Numbered from the stretch's first letter, positions 1 through 6,903 are shown. The stretch: DNA of 13,923 nucleotides from an uncultured Candidatus Saccharibacteria bacterium (GCA_948514425.1 CAOQYN010000021.1:1-13923); one strand, 5' to 3'. The notes: a model not told the origin generated them from the letters alone. Made by a program: numbers and translations.

Positions 1-388
1 TGCCTACTTGTATATTATTTGATACGAGATGGCGCCGTGCTAGTACGTTTCGAATGCGCAATAGCAACTCTCGGTTACGGAAAGGTTTAGAGATATAGTC
101 ATCCGCTCCAAGTTCCAAACCATGAACTGCATCCTCCTCATTGTCACGCGCTGTTAGGAAGATAATGGCAATCTCTGGATGTTGCGCGCGAATTTGATGC
201 GCTAGGTCATAACTTTCGCCATCAGGAAGAGAAACATCTAGTAGGGCTAAATCAAACTCACGCGCAGAAAGCAGACTAGTCGCTGCCAAAAGCGTGTCCG
301 CTAGCGCAACATTATAATGTTCGCGTTCTAATAAATATGTTAGACCTTTAGCGGTTAATGGATTATCTTCAACGAGGAGGATATTCAT
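1..388 (-). CDS. OmpR-type response regulator, receiver domain (C-terminus off window)
   Basis: The 129 visible residues are a complete CheY-like receiver. They begin MNILLVEDN, with the acidic pocket at E7/D8, the phospho-acceptor Asp at D51 (LLDVSLPDG), the switch Thr at T79 (FLTA) and the conserved Lys at K101 (SKPF). The DNA-binding domain would lie outside the window. The OmpR/PhoB class is inferred from the form of the receiver and its GADDYISKPF segment. The ATG at 386-388 is chosen because it is followed at once by the beta-1 strand of the fold and lies 6 nt after a perfect TATAAT. There is no Shine-Dalgarno sequence. It follows an ABC transporter operon on the same strand, so it may control export or envelope stress; its kinase is not visible. 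A 35-bp palindrome just upstream is a candidate autoregulatory operator. The family call is firm; the target is unknown. Confidence 0.93.
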   Translation of the reverse strand, partial: MNILLVEDNPLTAKGLTYLLEREHYNVALADTLLAATSLLSAREFDLALLDVSLPDGESYDLAHQIRAQHPEIAIIFLTARDNEEDAVHGLELGADDYISKPFRNRELLLRIRNVLARRHLVSNNIQVG

Positions 389-394
389 AATAAT

Positions 395-423
395 ATTATA
401 TTACTTTTGACTAGAAGATGCAA
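395..423 (-). promoter_or_regulatory. Predicted leaderless promoter of the response regulator
   Basis: On the minus strand a perfect -10 TATAAT (395-400) is followed by 6 nt and then the ATG of the response regulator. A weak -35, TTGCAT (418-423), sits 17 bp upstream. With this geometry transcription should start at or within a base or two of the ATG, so the mRNA would lack a leader. The weak -35, next to a palindrome centred about 58 bp upstream of the start, suggests dependence on an activator. This is inferred from motif position only. Confidence 0.55.
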
Positions 424-424
424 A

Positions 425-463
425 TGTATGTACGTTGTATGTACAATGTACATACAACGTACA
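425..463. repeat. 35-bp near-perfect palindrome with 11-bp-phased direct repeats; candidate operator
   Basis: Arms 429-445 (TGTACGTTGTATGTACA) and 447-463 are exact reverse complements around a single central base at 446. Within it TGTATGTAC occurs at 425-433 and 436-444 on the plus strand, 11 bp apart, and at 448-456 on the minus strand. It lies 5 bp after the permease stop and just upstream of the response regulator promoter. Tandem half-sites one helical turn apart are typical of OmpR-family binding, so an autoregulatory operator is the preferred reading. As RNA it could form a 16-bp hairpin, but no U-tract follows on either strand, which argues against an intrinsic terminator. Confidence 0.8.
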
Positions 464-468
464 GTATA

Positions 469-2700
469 TTAGATATTATCGGCGCGAATCGTCTCGATAA
501 TGTTCTGCTTTTCGACTTGCTTAACGGAGTATCTCATGATAATGCTGATTAGTATACCAACCGCAACAATAGAGATAAGGGTAGCGAGCCATGGGAAAAT
601 GTAACCATAATCCATGGCCTCCGCGACGGCCCTGTAAATGCCATAAGAGATTAAGAAACCGATGGGTAAGCCGATAAATAATGCTTTACCCGCATACATT
701 AAACTTTCAAGTCGTACCATATGCTTAAATTCTTGATCAGTCATACCAATCGAACGAAGCATGGCAAACTCTTTAGCACGCAAGGCAATGTTGGTCGTAA
801 TTGTGTTGAAGATATTGGTGACGCCGATTAAAGTAACGACGATCACAAAGCCATAGAGGAAAATACTAATCAAGAGAAAAATACGGCGGGATTGCGACTC
901 AATTTCTTTGACATCTTCATAAAAAAGCTGTTCGTATTTACCACTCGCTTCAACCTCTTCAAGGTAAGAGATAATTGGTTTTACATCTTCAACGTTTTTG
1001 GTGAAAAATTGATACGTGTCAGAATCAACCCCGATCTTGTCGCGTAGAGAGTGATTTTCAGATAAAAGCATAACGGTGTTGTATGAGTTTTCTAGTCCAA
1101 TTGGTTTCTGGTCGGTTATTTTCGTGACTTTAACCTTAATTTTTTCACCCTCCGCCGTGGGGACATTACGGTAAACGTGATCGCCATTATGTGAAGCTTC
1201 GATGGTGATGTCAGTGCTATTAAAATCCGAGAGCAGCTCGATTTCTAGCTCACCGCCATCAACTAGATCTGGGTGCATCCGCTCAATGCGATATTGGCCA
1301 GGATTTTCCGAAACTAGGCCCAGATCGTTGAAAATTACGACTTGATCATAGTTTTGGGTATTGATACCAACGGTTTTGGCAAATTCTTTAAAGTAAGATT
1401 CGTTGGCAAATAATAGATTAGTATCGAGTACATTTGCGCGACCATAGTAAGCATAATCTTTGATGTTAAATTTGTCCACTAGGTCCCGATATAGTTCGAT
1501 GTCTCCGCCCCCTACTACTAAATCAATATCTGAGTTACTGTACATGGTTCCAGCCGTTTTTTGACCATAATCAATAAAGCTGGAAAGTCCAACGAAAGTT
1601 GCAACAGACAGGACAATTGAAATCACCGTAGTGCGATATTTTTTGCGACTGCGCTTGAGGTTTTTATAGGCGATTACGCCGCCAATACCCCAAAAACTAT
1701 GGATAAAACCAGGAGTCCGAAGCTTGCGCGCCTTAATCTTTGTATCATTACTGCCGCGAATCGCGTCGATTGGAGAGATTTTACTGGCGCGAATAGCAGG
1801 AATTAAGCTAGAAAGTATAACTGTTGCTAGACTTAGTGCAACCACCAGTGGAAAAACCCATAACGGCATAGCGAAGCCAACACTAGTCACCATCATGCCA
1901 CTCAACAAGATGTTCATTACCATGACTAAAACTAAAACAGCAACGACACCAAGCGCAATGCCAAGCGGGATGCCAAGTGCAGCGATGATTAATCCCTCAA
2001 AAAGCACATTTTGACGAATTTGGCGTGGGGTGGCACCAACACTGGATAGCATACCGAACTGACGAGAGCGTTCAGTCGCGGAAATACTAAAACTATTACG
2101 AATTACAAAAATGCTAGTAACTACTATAATTCCAATTACTATGGTGGCCAATCCGTATAAGACCGACAGCGCGCTATCGCCCATGACGCCCTCGTAGCGC
2201 AATAATTCATCATTGGTTCGGACATTAATATCCTTTGTGCCATTAGCGGCGAGCGTCTCAAGAATATTTGTGCGGATTTGCTCATAATTTTTGGGCTGGT
2301 CGTAACGCACATAGATATTATATTTACCGTCTGCACTAGGAGGAAGCGTCTCAAGTGGTTGATATTGTTTGGCTTTATAAGGCATTTGTTGATAAAGTTC
2401 GTAAGTTTCTACATCATCACCAAGCTCATTTCGATTCAGGGGATTAGAGTAAAAATATTTTTCTACATGGACGTTGTCTTCAAGATATTTTAGATTTTCA
2501 ACTGGAACTTCTTCATACATTTCATGATAGTCTCCAATATCCGCAATCGTCCAGTCGATCATCATCTTCTGAAGACTGGTTACCATACCAACAACAGCTA
2601 GAATAAGCGCAGATGAAAGCATAACACCCAGAACTGTAACCAGTGTACGTCGCTTATTTTCTCGCAAACTTGCGATTGTTAACTTTTCAAGCACTCTCAT
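469..2700 (-). CDS. ABC transporter permease, MacB/FtsX type with duplicated 4-helix halves
   Basis: This 743-residue membrane protein should form the channel or force-transmitting part of an ABC system with the ATPase just upstream. About eight helices are seen, at roughly residues 18-42, 178-202, 235-268, 283-306, 358-380, 612-637, 665-690 and 703-725. They arrange as two copies of one helix, an extracytoplasmic domain and three helices. The external domains span about 43-177 and 380-611. Both halves carry the FtsX signature after the second helix (ERSRQFGMLSSVGAT; ALRAKEFAMLRSIGMT). The protein is related to MacB, LolC/E and Bce-like permeases, but Bce permeases have ten helices. The ATG is 3 nt after the ATPase stop, with a weak AAGG ribosome site. 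Substrate is unknown; peptide, antibiotic or lipoprotein handling is inferred from family. Confidence 0.93.
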   Translation of the reverse strand: MRVLEKLTIASLRENKRRTLVTVLGVMLSSALILAVVGMVTSLQKMMIDWTIADIGDYHEMYEEVPVENLKYLEDNVHVEKYFYSNPLNRNELGDDVETYELYQQMPYKAKQYQPLETLPPSADGKYNIYVRYDQPKNYEQIRTNILETLAANGTKDINVRTNDELLRYEGVMGDSALSVLYGLATIVIGIIVVTSIFVIRNSFSISATERSRQFGMLSSVGATPRQIRQNVLFEGLIIAALGIPLGIALGVVAVLVLVMVMNILLSGMMVTSVGFAMPLWVFPLVVALSLATVILSSLIPAIRASKISPIDAIRGSNDTKIKARKLRTPGFIHSFWGIGGVIAYKNLKRSRKKYRTTVISIVLSVATFVGLSSFIDYGQKTAGTMYSNSDIDLVVGGGDIELYRDLVDKFNIKDYAYYGRANVLDTNLLFANESYFKEFAKTVGINTQNYDQVVIFNDLGLVSENPGQYRIERMHPDLVDGGELEIELLSDFNSTDITIEASHNGDHVYRNVPTAEGEKIKVKVTKITDQKPIGLENSYNTVMLLSENHSLRDKIGVDSDTYQFFTKNVEDVKPIISYLEEVEASGKYEQLFYEDVKEIESQSRRIFLLISIFLYGFVIVVTLIGVTNIFNTITTNIALRAKEFAMLRSIGMTDQEFKHMVRLESLMYAGKALFIGLPIGFLISYGIYRAVAEAMDYGYIFPWLATLISIVAVGILISIIMRYSVKQVEKQNIIETIRADNI

Positions 2701-2703
2701 ATT

Positions 2704-3384
2704 TTACCTTGTATGTTCATCCTTAATAATCTTACCATCTTCAAAAGTAATCACACGATCAGCTTGACTGGCAATTTCGAGGTCGTGCGTAATCATGATG
2801 ATAGTTTGATGGAACTTCTGATTAGAAAGCTTCATCAAAGCAATAATTTCTTCGCCGGATTTCGAGTCAAGATTTCCAGTTGGCTCATCGGCAAGAATAA
2901 TTGCTGGATCATTAATCAAGGCGCGACCAATCGAAACGCGTTGTTGCTGGCCGCCAGAAAGCTGATTTGGAAGATGACGTTTACGGTCTTCTAGCCCAAG
3001 TGTTTCTAACAAATTTTTAAGACGTTTTTGGTCAACCTTCTTCCCATCAAGATCGCAGGGTAGCGTAATATTTTCTACAACGTTAAGAATTGGGATGAGA
3101 TTATAGAATTGGTAAATAATACCTACTTGACGACGGCGAAAAATCGCTAACGCGTCATTTGAAAGTCGATAAATATCTTCACCGTTGATCAGGACCTTGC
3201 CAGAAGTCGGACGATCGACGCCACCAAGTAGGTGCAGCAGGGTTGATTTGCCTGAACCACTAGCACCAACGATAGCAACAAATTCGCCCTCCTCGACAGC
3301 AAAGCTGACATGATCAACAGCATGAACTTTGTTTTCGCCCTTGCCATATGTTTTAACAAGGTTTTCAACTTCTAGTATCTTCAT
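2704..3384 (-). CDS. ABC transporter ATP-binding protein, LolD/MacB class
   Basis: At 226 residues this is the usual length of a stand-alone LolD/MacB-type ATPase. All catalytic elements are intact: Walker A GASGSGKST (40-48, K46), Q-loop Q92 in YQFYNLIP, signature LSGGQQQRV (142-150), Walker B ILADEPTGNLD with catalytic E167, and switch His H200 in MITHD. It should dimerise on the cytoplasmic face and drive the downstream permease, with which it forms a two-gene operon (3-nt gap). The start at 3384 is supported by AAGGAG just upstream of the ATG. Function as an energy-coupling ATPase is certain; the cargo cannot be read from it. Confidence 0.97.
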   Translation of the reverse strand: MKILEVENLVKTYGKGENKVHAVDHVSFAVEEGEFVAIVGASGSGKSTLLHLLGGVDRPTSGKVLINGEDIYRLSNDALAIFRRRQVGIIYQFYNLIPILNVVENITLPCDLDGKKVDQKRLKNLLETLGLEDRKRHLPNQLSGGQQQRVSIGRALINDPAIILADEPTGNLDSKSGEEIIALMKLSNQKFHQTIIMITHDLEIASQADRVITFEDGKIIKDEHTR

Positions 3385-3394
3385 ATTCTCCTTC

Positions 3395-3422
3395 TGTTAG
3401 ATGTTCTAGGATTATTCTAACA
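3395..3422. repeat. Inverted repeat over the predicted ABC operon -10 region
   Basis: Seven-base arms TGTTAGA (3395-3401) and TCTAACA (3416-3422) are exact reverse complements separated by 14 bp. The right arm overlaps the candidate extended -10 of the ABC operon and the left arm lies close to the ribosome binding site. A repressor bound here would block the promoter. A short leader hairpin is the alternative. Confidence 0.35.
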
Positions 3423-3462
3423 AGTCAAGATGACTATGAGGTGACATTCAACATAAGTCAAG
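3414..3462 (-). promoter_or_regulatory. Candidate promoter region of the ABC operon
   Basis: Two overlapping readings exist on the minus strand. The first is a -35 TTGACT (3456-3461), a 17-bp spacer and a poor -10 CATAGT (3433-3438). The second is an extended -10, TGT-TAGAAT (3414-3422), without a good -35. The octamer CTTGACTT occurs twice, at 3455-3462 and 3422-3429, 33 bp apart, about three helical turns. The leader would be roughly 20-40 nt and carries AAGGAG before the ATPase start. Together with the inverted repeat this looks like a regulated promoter, but no single assignment is secure. Confidence 0.4.
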
Positions 3463-3463
3463 C

Positions 3464-4618
3464 TTAAGATTTTTCCTCTTTAGCTTCACGCTTAGATGTA
3501 TTAGTTGATTTTTTGTTTGTACTCAGTTGGGAATTTTGCGGCTTATCAGTCTGAGCTTTTTCACTTTGCCTTTTGGTGGTCTGAGAGGTTGGGGTGGTAT
3601 TTTGCTCGGGTTTTTCGCTGGTCGGTTTCTCATCGGCAATATTAATTTTAGCAATAATGCGAACGGGTGCAGTATTAGCGGTGGTTTGAGTATTTTTGGT
3701 TGGCTTTTCGGTTTTACTTGAAGACTTTTTAGTATCGCTAGTTTTGCTTTGAGAAGAATTTGACGAAGTCGGGGTTGACTTTTGATCCGTTTTCTTTGCT
3801 TGAGTAGAACTTGGCTTAGTGGGGGCTTTTTTGGCGGCCTGTGCTCTTATCACGGGCAGATTGCGCGACCCAGTAGTTACAAGTTTAACGGGTTTCTCCT
3901 CTGGTTTTTCCACGACTTCTGGTTCGGATTCTTCATCCTCAACCTCTTCTTCAATTACAACTGTCTTGATTTTCGGCAAGACAATGCATTTGGAGAGTTT
4001 TCCGCTCAAGGTAAAATCCAAAATCCAAAAAATGTATCCAACGATAAGGATAACCGCCGCAAAAATTGCTAACCACCACAGCATCGTGTCAATACCGATA
4101 CTTGGATAATTGAGAAATTCATACGGATAGATCATGCGCGCCGAACGAGGCATGAACTCACCAGAGGCTAGAATTGCACAAAAATATGCAGTCAACATAG
4201 CAAGCCAATAAAATGGATCGTGTACTCGCCACTTGCCTTTAATACTAAACATGACCCAGGACATAATCATAAACAGTGGCAGGATAAGATCGATTAGTAG
4301 GAAATTTAGACCTGCGCTAGGCAGATAACTGTCCATAGCATAGCAGACAATGCGAATAAGTAGTAGGGTGATACCCGCGACAATCAATCCACCCTGCAAT
4401 ACCGGGCAAAGCTCTAGACCGATAATGCGGCGCTTACTAAAAAGTACCGCGGTGGCGTTCAAGATGTAATATATTGCCGCAATAAGAGCAACCCATGTCG
4501 CTAATAGTCGCCAAGCATCATTGCCAAAACTGAAAAACTGAATCCATGTAGCTAACGCGGCAAGAACCCCGATTACAAAATTAAATACTATCATGGCAGC
4601 ACGGCTCTGTATATGCAT
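3464..4618 (-). CDS. Pr6Pr-like multi-helix membrane protein with long disordered C-terminal tail
   Basis: This 384-residue protein has two parts. Residues 8-205 hold about six hydrophobic helices. The segment from DLILPLFMIMSWVMF through KGKW, then YPYEFLN (164-170) and a final helix ending FWILDF, matches the pattern I know for the Pr6Pr / FAR-17a-AIG1-like family (conserved polar residues, Pro and a YPYxFL motif). Residues 222-384 are low-complexity and predicted disordered and cytoplasmic: an acidic stretch (223-242), then Ser/Thr/Lys/Pro/Gln-rich sequence broken by two short hydrophobic motifs (NLPVIRAQ at 253-260; APVRIIAKINI at 317-327). The tail is absent from typical family members as I recall them. 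The ATG is 6 nt from a TATAAT with no ribosome site. Function is unknown; the family assignment is moderately sure. Confidence 0.8.
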   Translation of the reverse strand: MHIQSRAAMIVFNFVIGVLAALATWIQFFSFGNDAWRLLATWVALIAAIYYILNATAVLFSKRRIIGLELCPVLQGGLIVAGITLLLIRIVCYAMDSYLPSAGLNFLLIDLILPLFMIMSWVMFSIKGKWRVHDPFYWLAMLTAYFCAILASGEFMPRSARMIYPYEFLNYPSIGIDTMLWWLAIFAAVILIVGYIFWILDFTLSGKLSKCIVLPKIKTVVIEEEVEDEESEPEVVEKPEEKPVKLVTTGSRNLPVIRAQAAKKAPTKPSSTQAKKTDQKSTPTSSNSSQSKTSDTKKSSSKTEKPTKNTQTTANTAPVRIIAKINIADEKPTSEKPEQNTTPTSQTTKRQSEKAQTDKPQNSQLSTNKKSTNTSKREAKEEKS

Positions 4619-4624
4619 GTTTTT

Positions 4625-4630
4625 ATTATA
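4625..4630 (-). promoter_or_regulatory. Predicted leaderless -10 element of the Pr6Pr-like gene
   Basis: A perfect TATAAT on the minus strand ends 6 nt before the ATG at 4616-4618, the same geometry as for the response regulator and ATPase genes. No Shine-Dalgarno sequence lies between. The hexamer 17 bp upstream, GCAAGA, is a poor -35 and falls inside the 3' end of iscU. The element occupies the 21-nt iscU/Pr6Pr gap. Confidence 0.5.
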
Positions 4631-4639
4631 CTACACAAC

Positions 4640-5041
4640 TTAAGCTTTCTTGCGATATTCATTAATAGCTGCGGCTAGGGCTTCGTGACCAAGTACCGAA
4701 CAGTGAAACTTATGTTCTGGCAAACCACCAAGGAAGCCAGCAATTTCTTTCGGACCAATAGCTAATGCGGCATCCAATGTCCTCCCCTTAGCGAGTTCGG
4801 ACAGGGCCGAGGTTGAAGCGATTGCGCTTGCACAACCATATGTTTTCCACTTCAAATCGATGATTGTGTCATGCTCGACACGTAAAAACATTTTCATTTG
4901 ATCACCGCAGACTGGGTTACCAACAATACCGACAGCGTCACATGTATACAATTCTTCATCACCCATGAGGAAATTGCGTGGGTTCAAGAAGTGTTCTTTG
5001 ACGATGTCGGAATATATCCAGCTTCTATTTTTAGTTTCCAT
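4640..5041 (-). CDS. iscU: IscU/NifU-type Fe-S cluster scaffold protein
   Basis: At 133 residues this is a full-length IscU-type scaffold on which Fe-S clusters are assembled from sulfur delivered by the desulfurase encoded upstream. The three cluster cysteines and the conserved Asp are present: C45 and D47 (GNPVCGD), C70 (YGCASAIAS) and C114 in FHCSVLG, with H113 beside it. It looks closer to IscU than to SufU because the LPEHKFHCSVLG tail is IscU-like and there is no obvious insertion. The start at 5041 has AGGAG 7 nt upstream, inside the end of iscS; the two genes overlap by 11 nt, which predicts translational coupling. Likely clients here include NrdG. Confidence 0.95.
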   Translation of the reverse strand: METKNRSWIYSDIVKEHFLNPRNFLMGDEELYTCDAVGIVGNPVCGDQMKMFLRVEHDTIIDLKWKTYGCASAIASTSALSELAKGRTLDAALAIGPKEIAGFLGGLPEHKFHCSVLGHEALAAAINEYRKKA

Positions 5042-6209
5042 GTTTAGCTCCTAGCTTAATCGTACTCATACCTTGTAATTTTTTGACAATTTGCGGTAAT
5101 ACGGACATAACACGGTCGATGTCGGATTTTTTAGTATCAAGTGGGAGTGAAAAACGAATGCTGCTGTGTGCTACTTCGGCGTCATGCTGCGTCGCCATAA
5201 TAACATGGCTAGGCTGTAAGTCTCCAGCAGCACAAGCTGACCCAGTCCCAACCGCTATGCCTTCAGCATCAAGATAAAGCTGAATGCTTTCGCCTTCGGC
5301 GCCTTGAAAACTAACATTCAAAATGTTGGGTAGACAATTTTGCATCGAAGAGTTACAGCTACTGTATGGAACTTCGTTCAAAATGCGTTCACACAACTCA
5401 TCGCGTAATAGAGCAACTTTCGACCATTGCTTACAACTCCATTCCTGCCAACACCAATCAGCAGCAGCACCTAAACCTATAATGCCTATAGTATTGCTAG
5501 TGCCAGCACGACGACCGCATTCCTGATGCCCTCCCAGCAATAATGGACGAAACGGTACGCCTTGACGAACATAGAGTACGCCAACACCAAGCGGTCCTCC
5601 AATTTTGTGAGCGGAAAAGCTAAGATAATCTACGTCCAGCGCTTGGACGTCAACCTTAATTTTGCTGATAGCCTGAGTGGCGTCAGTATGTAAGAATGTG
5701 ATATGATCTGCTTGGGCGTGGCAACTTGCAGCAATTTCTTCAAGTGGCTCAATGGTCCCTAACTCATTATTAGCTAACATGACTGAGATTAGTGAATATT
5801 TTTTATAGGCGATCAACTTTGGATCGACGCGACCAAGAGAATCAACGGGAAGAAAATCAACCTGGCTTGCGCGCGCCTTGGCTGACTCTAAAATTGACGG
5901 ATGCTCAATACTACTTAGGGCTACGGGTTGAGAACGAAAAGTCTCCATGATAGTATTATTTGACTCTGTGCCTCCAGAGGTAAAAATAATTTCAGAAGGC
6001 TGGGCGTGAATCAATCGAGCCACTTTGGCTCGTGCATCTTCAATATAGCTGCGAGCACAACATCCTTCGGCATGCAGAGCGGCAGCGTTGCCTAAATCTT
6101 CTTGCATAGCAGCAATCATAGCGTCTTGAACTACTGGCAATAATTTTTCAGTTGCCGCATTATCAAGATAAAGGCGTGGTGAGGTGATTGAACTTATGGA
6201 CTGCTGCAT
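5031..6209 (-). CDS. iscS: Cysteine desulfurase (IscS/NifS family)
   Basis: This PLP enzyme of 392 residues converts cysteine to alanine and passes the persulfide to IscU. Visible landmarks are the N-terminal LDNAAT (15-20), TSGGTESNN (78-85), the PLP-contacting D176 (HTDATQA), the Schiff-base Lys K202 in SAHKIGG, RAGTSN (234-239) and the catalytic C326 in the mobile loop GSACAAGDLQPSH. The loop has the length and SxCxxG form of group I (IscS/NifS) rather than SufS. It precedes and overlaps iscU and follows the small ORF by 22 nt. The start at 6209 has no Shine-Dalgarno site; a TCTAAT 5 nt upstream could give a near-leaderless transcript, or the gene may be read from the folA transcript. Confidence 0.96.
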   Translation of the reverse strand: MQQSISSITSPRLYLDNAATEKLLPVVQDAMIAAMQEDLGNAAALHAEGCCARSYIEDARAKVARLIHAQPSEIIFTSGGTESNNTIMETFRSQPVALSSIEHPSILESAKARASQVDFLPVDSLGRVDPKLIAYKKYSLISVMLANNELGTIEPLEEIAASCHAQADHITFLHTDATQAISKIKVDVQALDVDYLSFSAHKIGGPLGVGVLYVRQGVPFRPLLLGGHQECGRRAGTSNTIGIIGLGAAADWCWQEWSCKQWSKVALLRDELCERILNEVPYSSCNSSMQNCLPNILNVSFQGAEGESIQLYLDAEGIAVGTGSACAAGDLQPSHVIMATQHDAEVAHSSIRFSLPLDTKKSDIDRVMSVLPQIVKKLQGMSTIKLGAKHGN

Positions 6210-6214
6210 AATAA

Positions 6215-6220
6215 ATTAGA
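6215..6220 (-). promoter_or_regulatory. Possible -10 element of iscSU
   Basis: TCTAAT (5/6 to consensus) on the minus strand ends 5 nt before the iscS ATG. A weak TTGGAC (6237-6242) lies 16 bp upstream. Because iscS lacks a ribosome site this may be a fourth leaderless start, but the match is weaker than for the other three. Confidence 0.3.
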
Positions 6221-6231
6221 TTAACGTGATT

Positions 6232-6336
6232 TTAGCGTCCAAGAAATTCCTCAATCTTAGCCTGCATTAGGGCCTCTGACAGCTCGTTGGATTGTTCGTT
6301 ATGGGTCTGTGCATCAGAATTAGTAGTTTGCTCCAT
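6232..6336 (-). CDS. Small acidic ORF (34 residues) coupled to folA
   Basis: The ORF begins MEQTTNSDAQTHNEQ and ends ALMQAKIEEFLGR. I do not recognise it. The first half is polar and probably unstructured; residues 17-32 could form an amphipathic helix with Leu, Ala, Met, Ile and Phe on one face. Net charge is about -5. It has one of the strongest ribosome sites in the window (AAAGGAGG, 6-nt spacing to ATG), and that site is formed by the last codons of folA, only 3 nt away. The position between folA and iscS implies cotranscription. It may be a real small protein or a translated leader that affects iscS expression. Support is the ribosome site and clean ORF, with no homology evidence. Confidence 0.6.
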   Translation of the reverse strand: MEQTTNSDAQTHNEQSNELSEALMQAKIEEFLGR

Positions 6337-6339
6337 GAT

Positions 6340-6834
6340 TTACCTCCTTTTATATTCAACGATTTCATAATTAACATCATCATAATTTCCAGTTTGCAAA
6401 ACAGAACGATTATATAGGTCGTGGTCAAACCCCGGAAAATAAGTGTCAGCGGGCTGCACTGCTTGAACTTCAGTTAGAAGAATACGCTTGGCTAGAGGAA
6501 GGAAATGTCGATACAAAGAACTGCCGCCAATGATAAAAACTTCGTCCTCAATATCTGCAAGTGCCACCTCAAGTGCATCGAGAGTAGAAAAAAACTGCAA
6601 GTCGGAATTTGGTGTTCCAGAAAAACGCTCTGGGTGGCGAGTAACGATATAGTTTTTTCGTTTGGGTAATGGGCGACCAATTGATGCAAAGGTATGCGCT
6701 CCCATTACTACTATGGAGCCTAATGTGGTTTCACGGAAAAATCTCTGATCGGCAGGAATGCGCCACAACAAATCATTTTCATGACCTAGACCATAATCTG
6801 AGCTGATGCAAGCTATCATACTAAGATTATTCAT
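6340..6834 (-). CDS. folA: Dihydrofolate reductase
   Basis: At 164 residues this is a typical chromosomal FolA, which reduces dihydrofolate to tetrahydrofolate with NADPH and so supports dTMP synthesis. Family elements in order are the M20-like loop SSDYGLGHENDLLWRIPAD with catalytic acid D29, VVMGAHTFASIGRPLP for NADPH binding, YIVTR, and the C-terminal nucleotide motif FIIGGSSLYRHFLP. The start at 6834 is set by AGGAGG (6839-6844) 4 nt upstream; M6 would be too far. Neighbours are nrdDG upstream and iscSU downstream, fitting a deoxynucleotide block. The last codons, AAA AGG AGG TAA, double as the ribosome site of the next ORF. The identification is secure. Confidence 0.96.
   Translation of the reverse strand: MNNLSMIACISSDYGLGHENDLLWRIPADQRFFRETTLGSIVVMGAHTFASIGRPLPKRKNYIVTRHPERFSGTPNSDLQFFSTLDALEVALADIEDEVFIIGGSSLYRHFLPLAKRILLTEVQAVQPADTYFPGFDHDLYNRSVLQTGNYDDVNYEIVEYKRR
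6343..6350 (-). promoter_or_regulatory. Ribosome binding site embedded in the folA C-terminal codons
   Basis: AAAGGAGG on the minus strand is read both as the Lys-Arg-Arg codons ending folA and as a near-ideal Shine-Dalgarno sequence 6 nt before the ATG at 6334-6336. Ribosomes finishing folA would stop on top of it, so termination and reinitiation should be coupled. Confidence 0.75.
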
Positions 6835-6861
6835 ATTACCTCCTAACTCATTCTAGTTTAA

Positions 6862-6867
6862 AGTATA
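6862..6867 (-). promoter_or_regulatory. Possible -10 element of folA
   Basis: TATACT (5/6 to consensus) lies in the 69-nt gap between nrdG and folA, about 27 nt before the ATG, which would give a short leader with the AGGAGG site. No good -35 is seen at 17 bp. Readthrough from nrdDG is the alternative, since I see no terminator in the gap. Confidence 0.35.
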
Positions 6868-6903
6868 TTCAACAGAAGTGCAAGCGCCAGTACGAAATAA
6901 AGT

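Noticed and set aside
429..463. Palindrome as an intrinsic terminator of the transporter operon
   Set aside because: No U-tract follows the stem on either strand, and the stem is not GC-rich.
1724..2014. Plus-strand ORFs opposite the permease and similar ones elsewhere
   Set aside because: They lie fully antisense to well-identified genes, show no domain-like sequence and have no convincing ribosome sites.
3527..4109. Plus-strand ORFs rich in Gly/Phe or Ser opposite the Pr6Pr tail
   Set aside because: Their composition is the mirror of the low-complexity Lys/Thr/Ser tail on the minus strand.
4648..4653. A -35 box for the Pr6Pr gene
   Set aside because: GCAAGA does not resemble TTGACA; only the -10 is supported.
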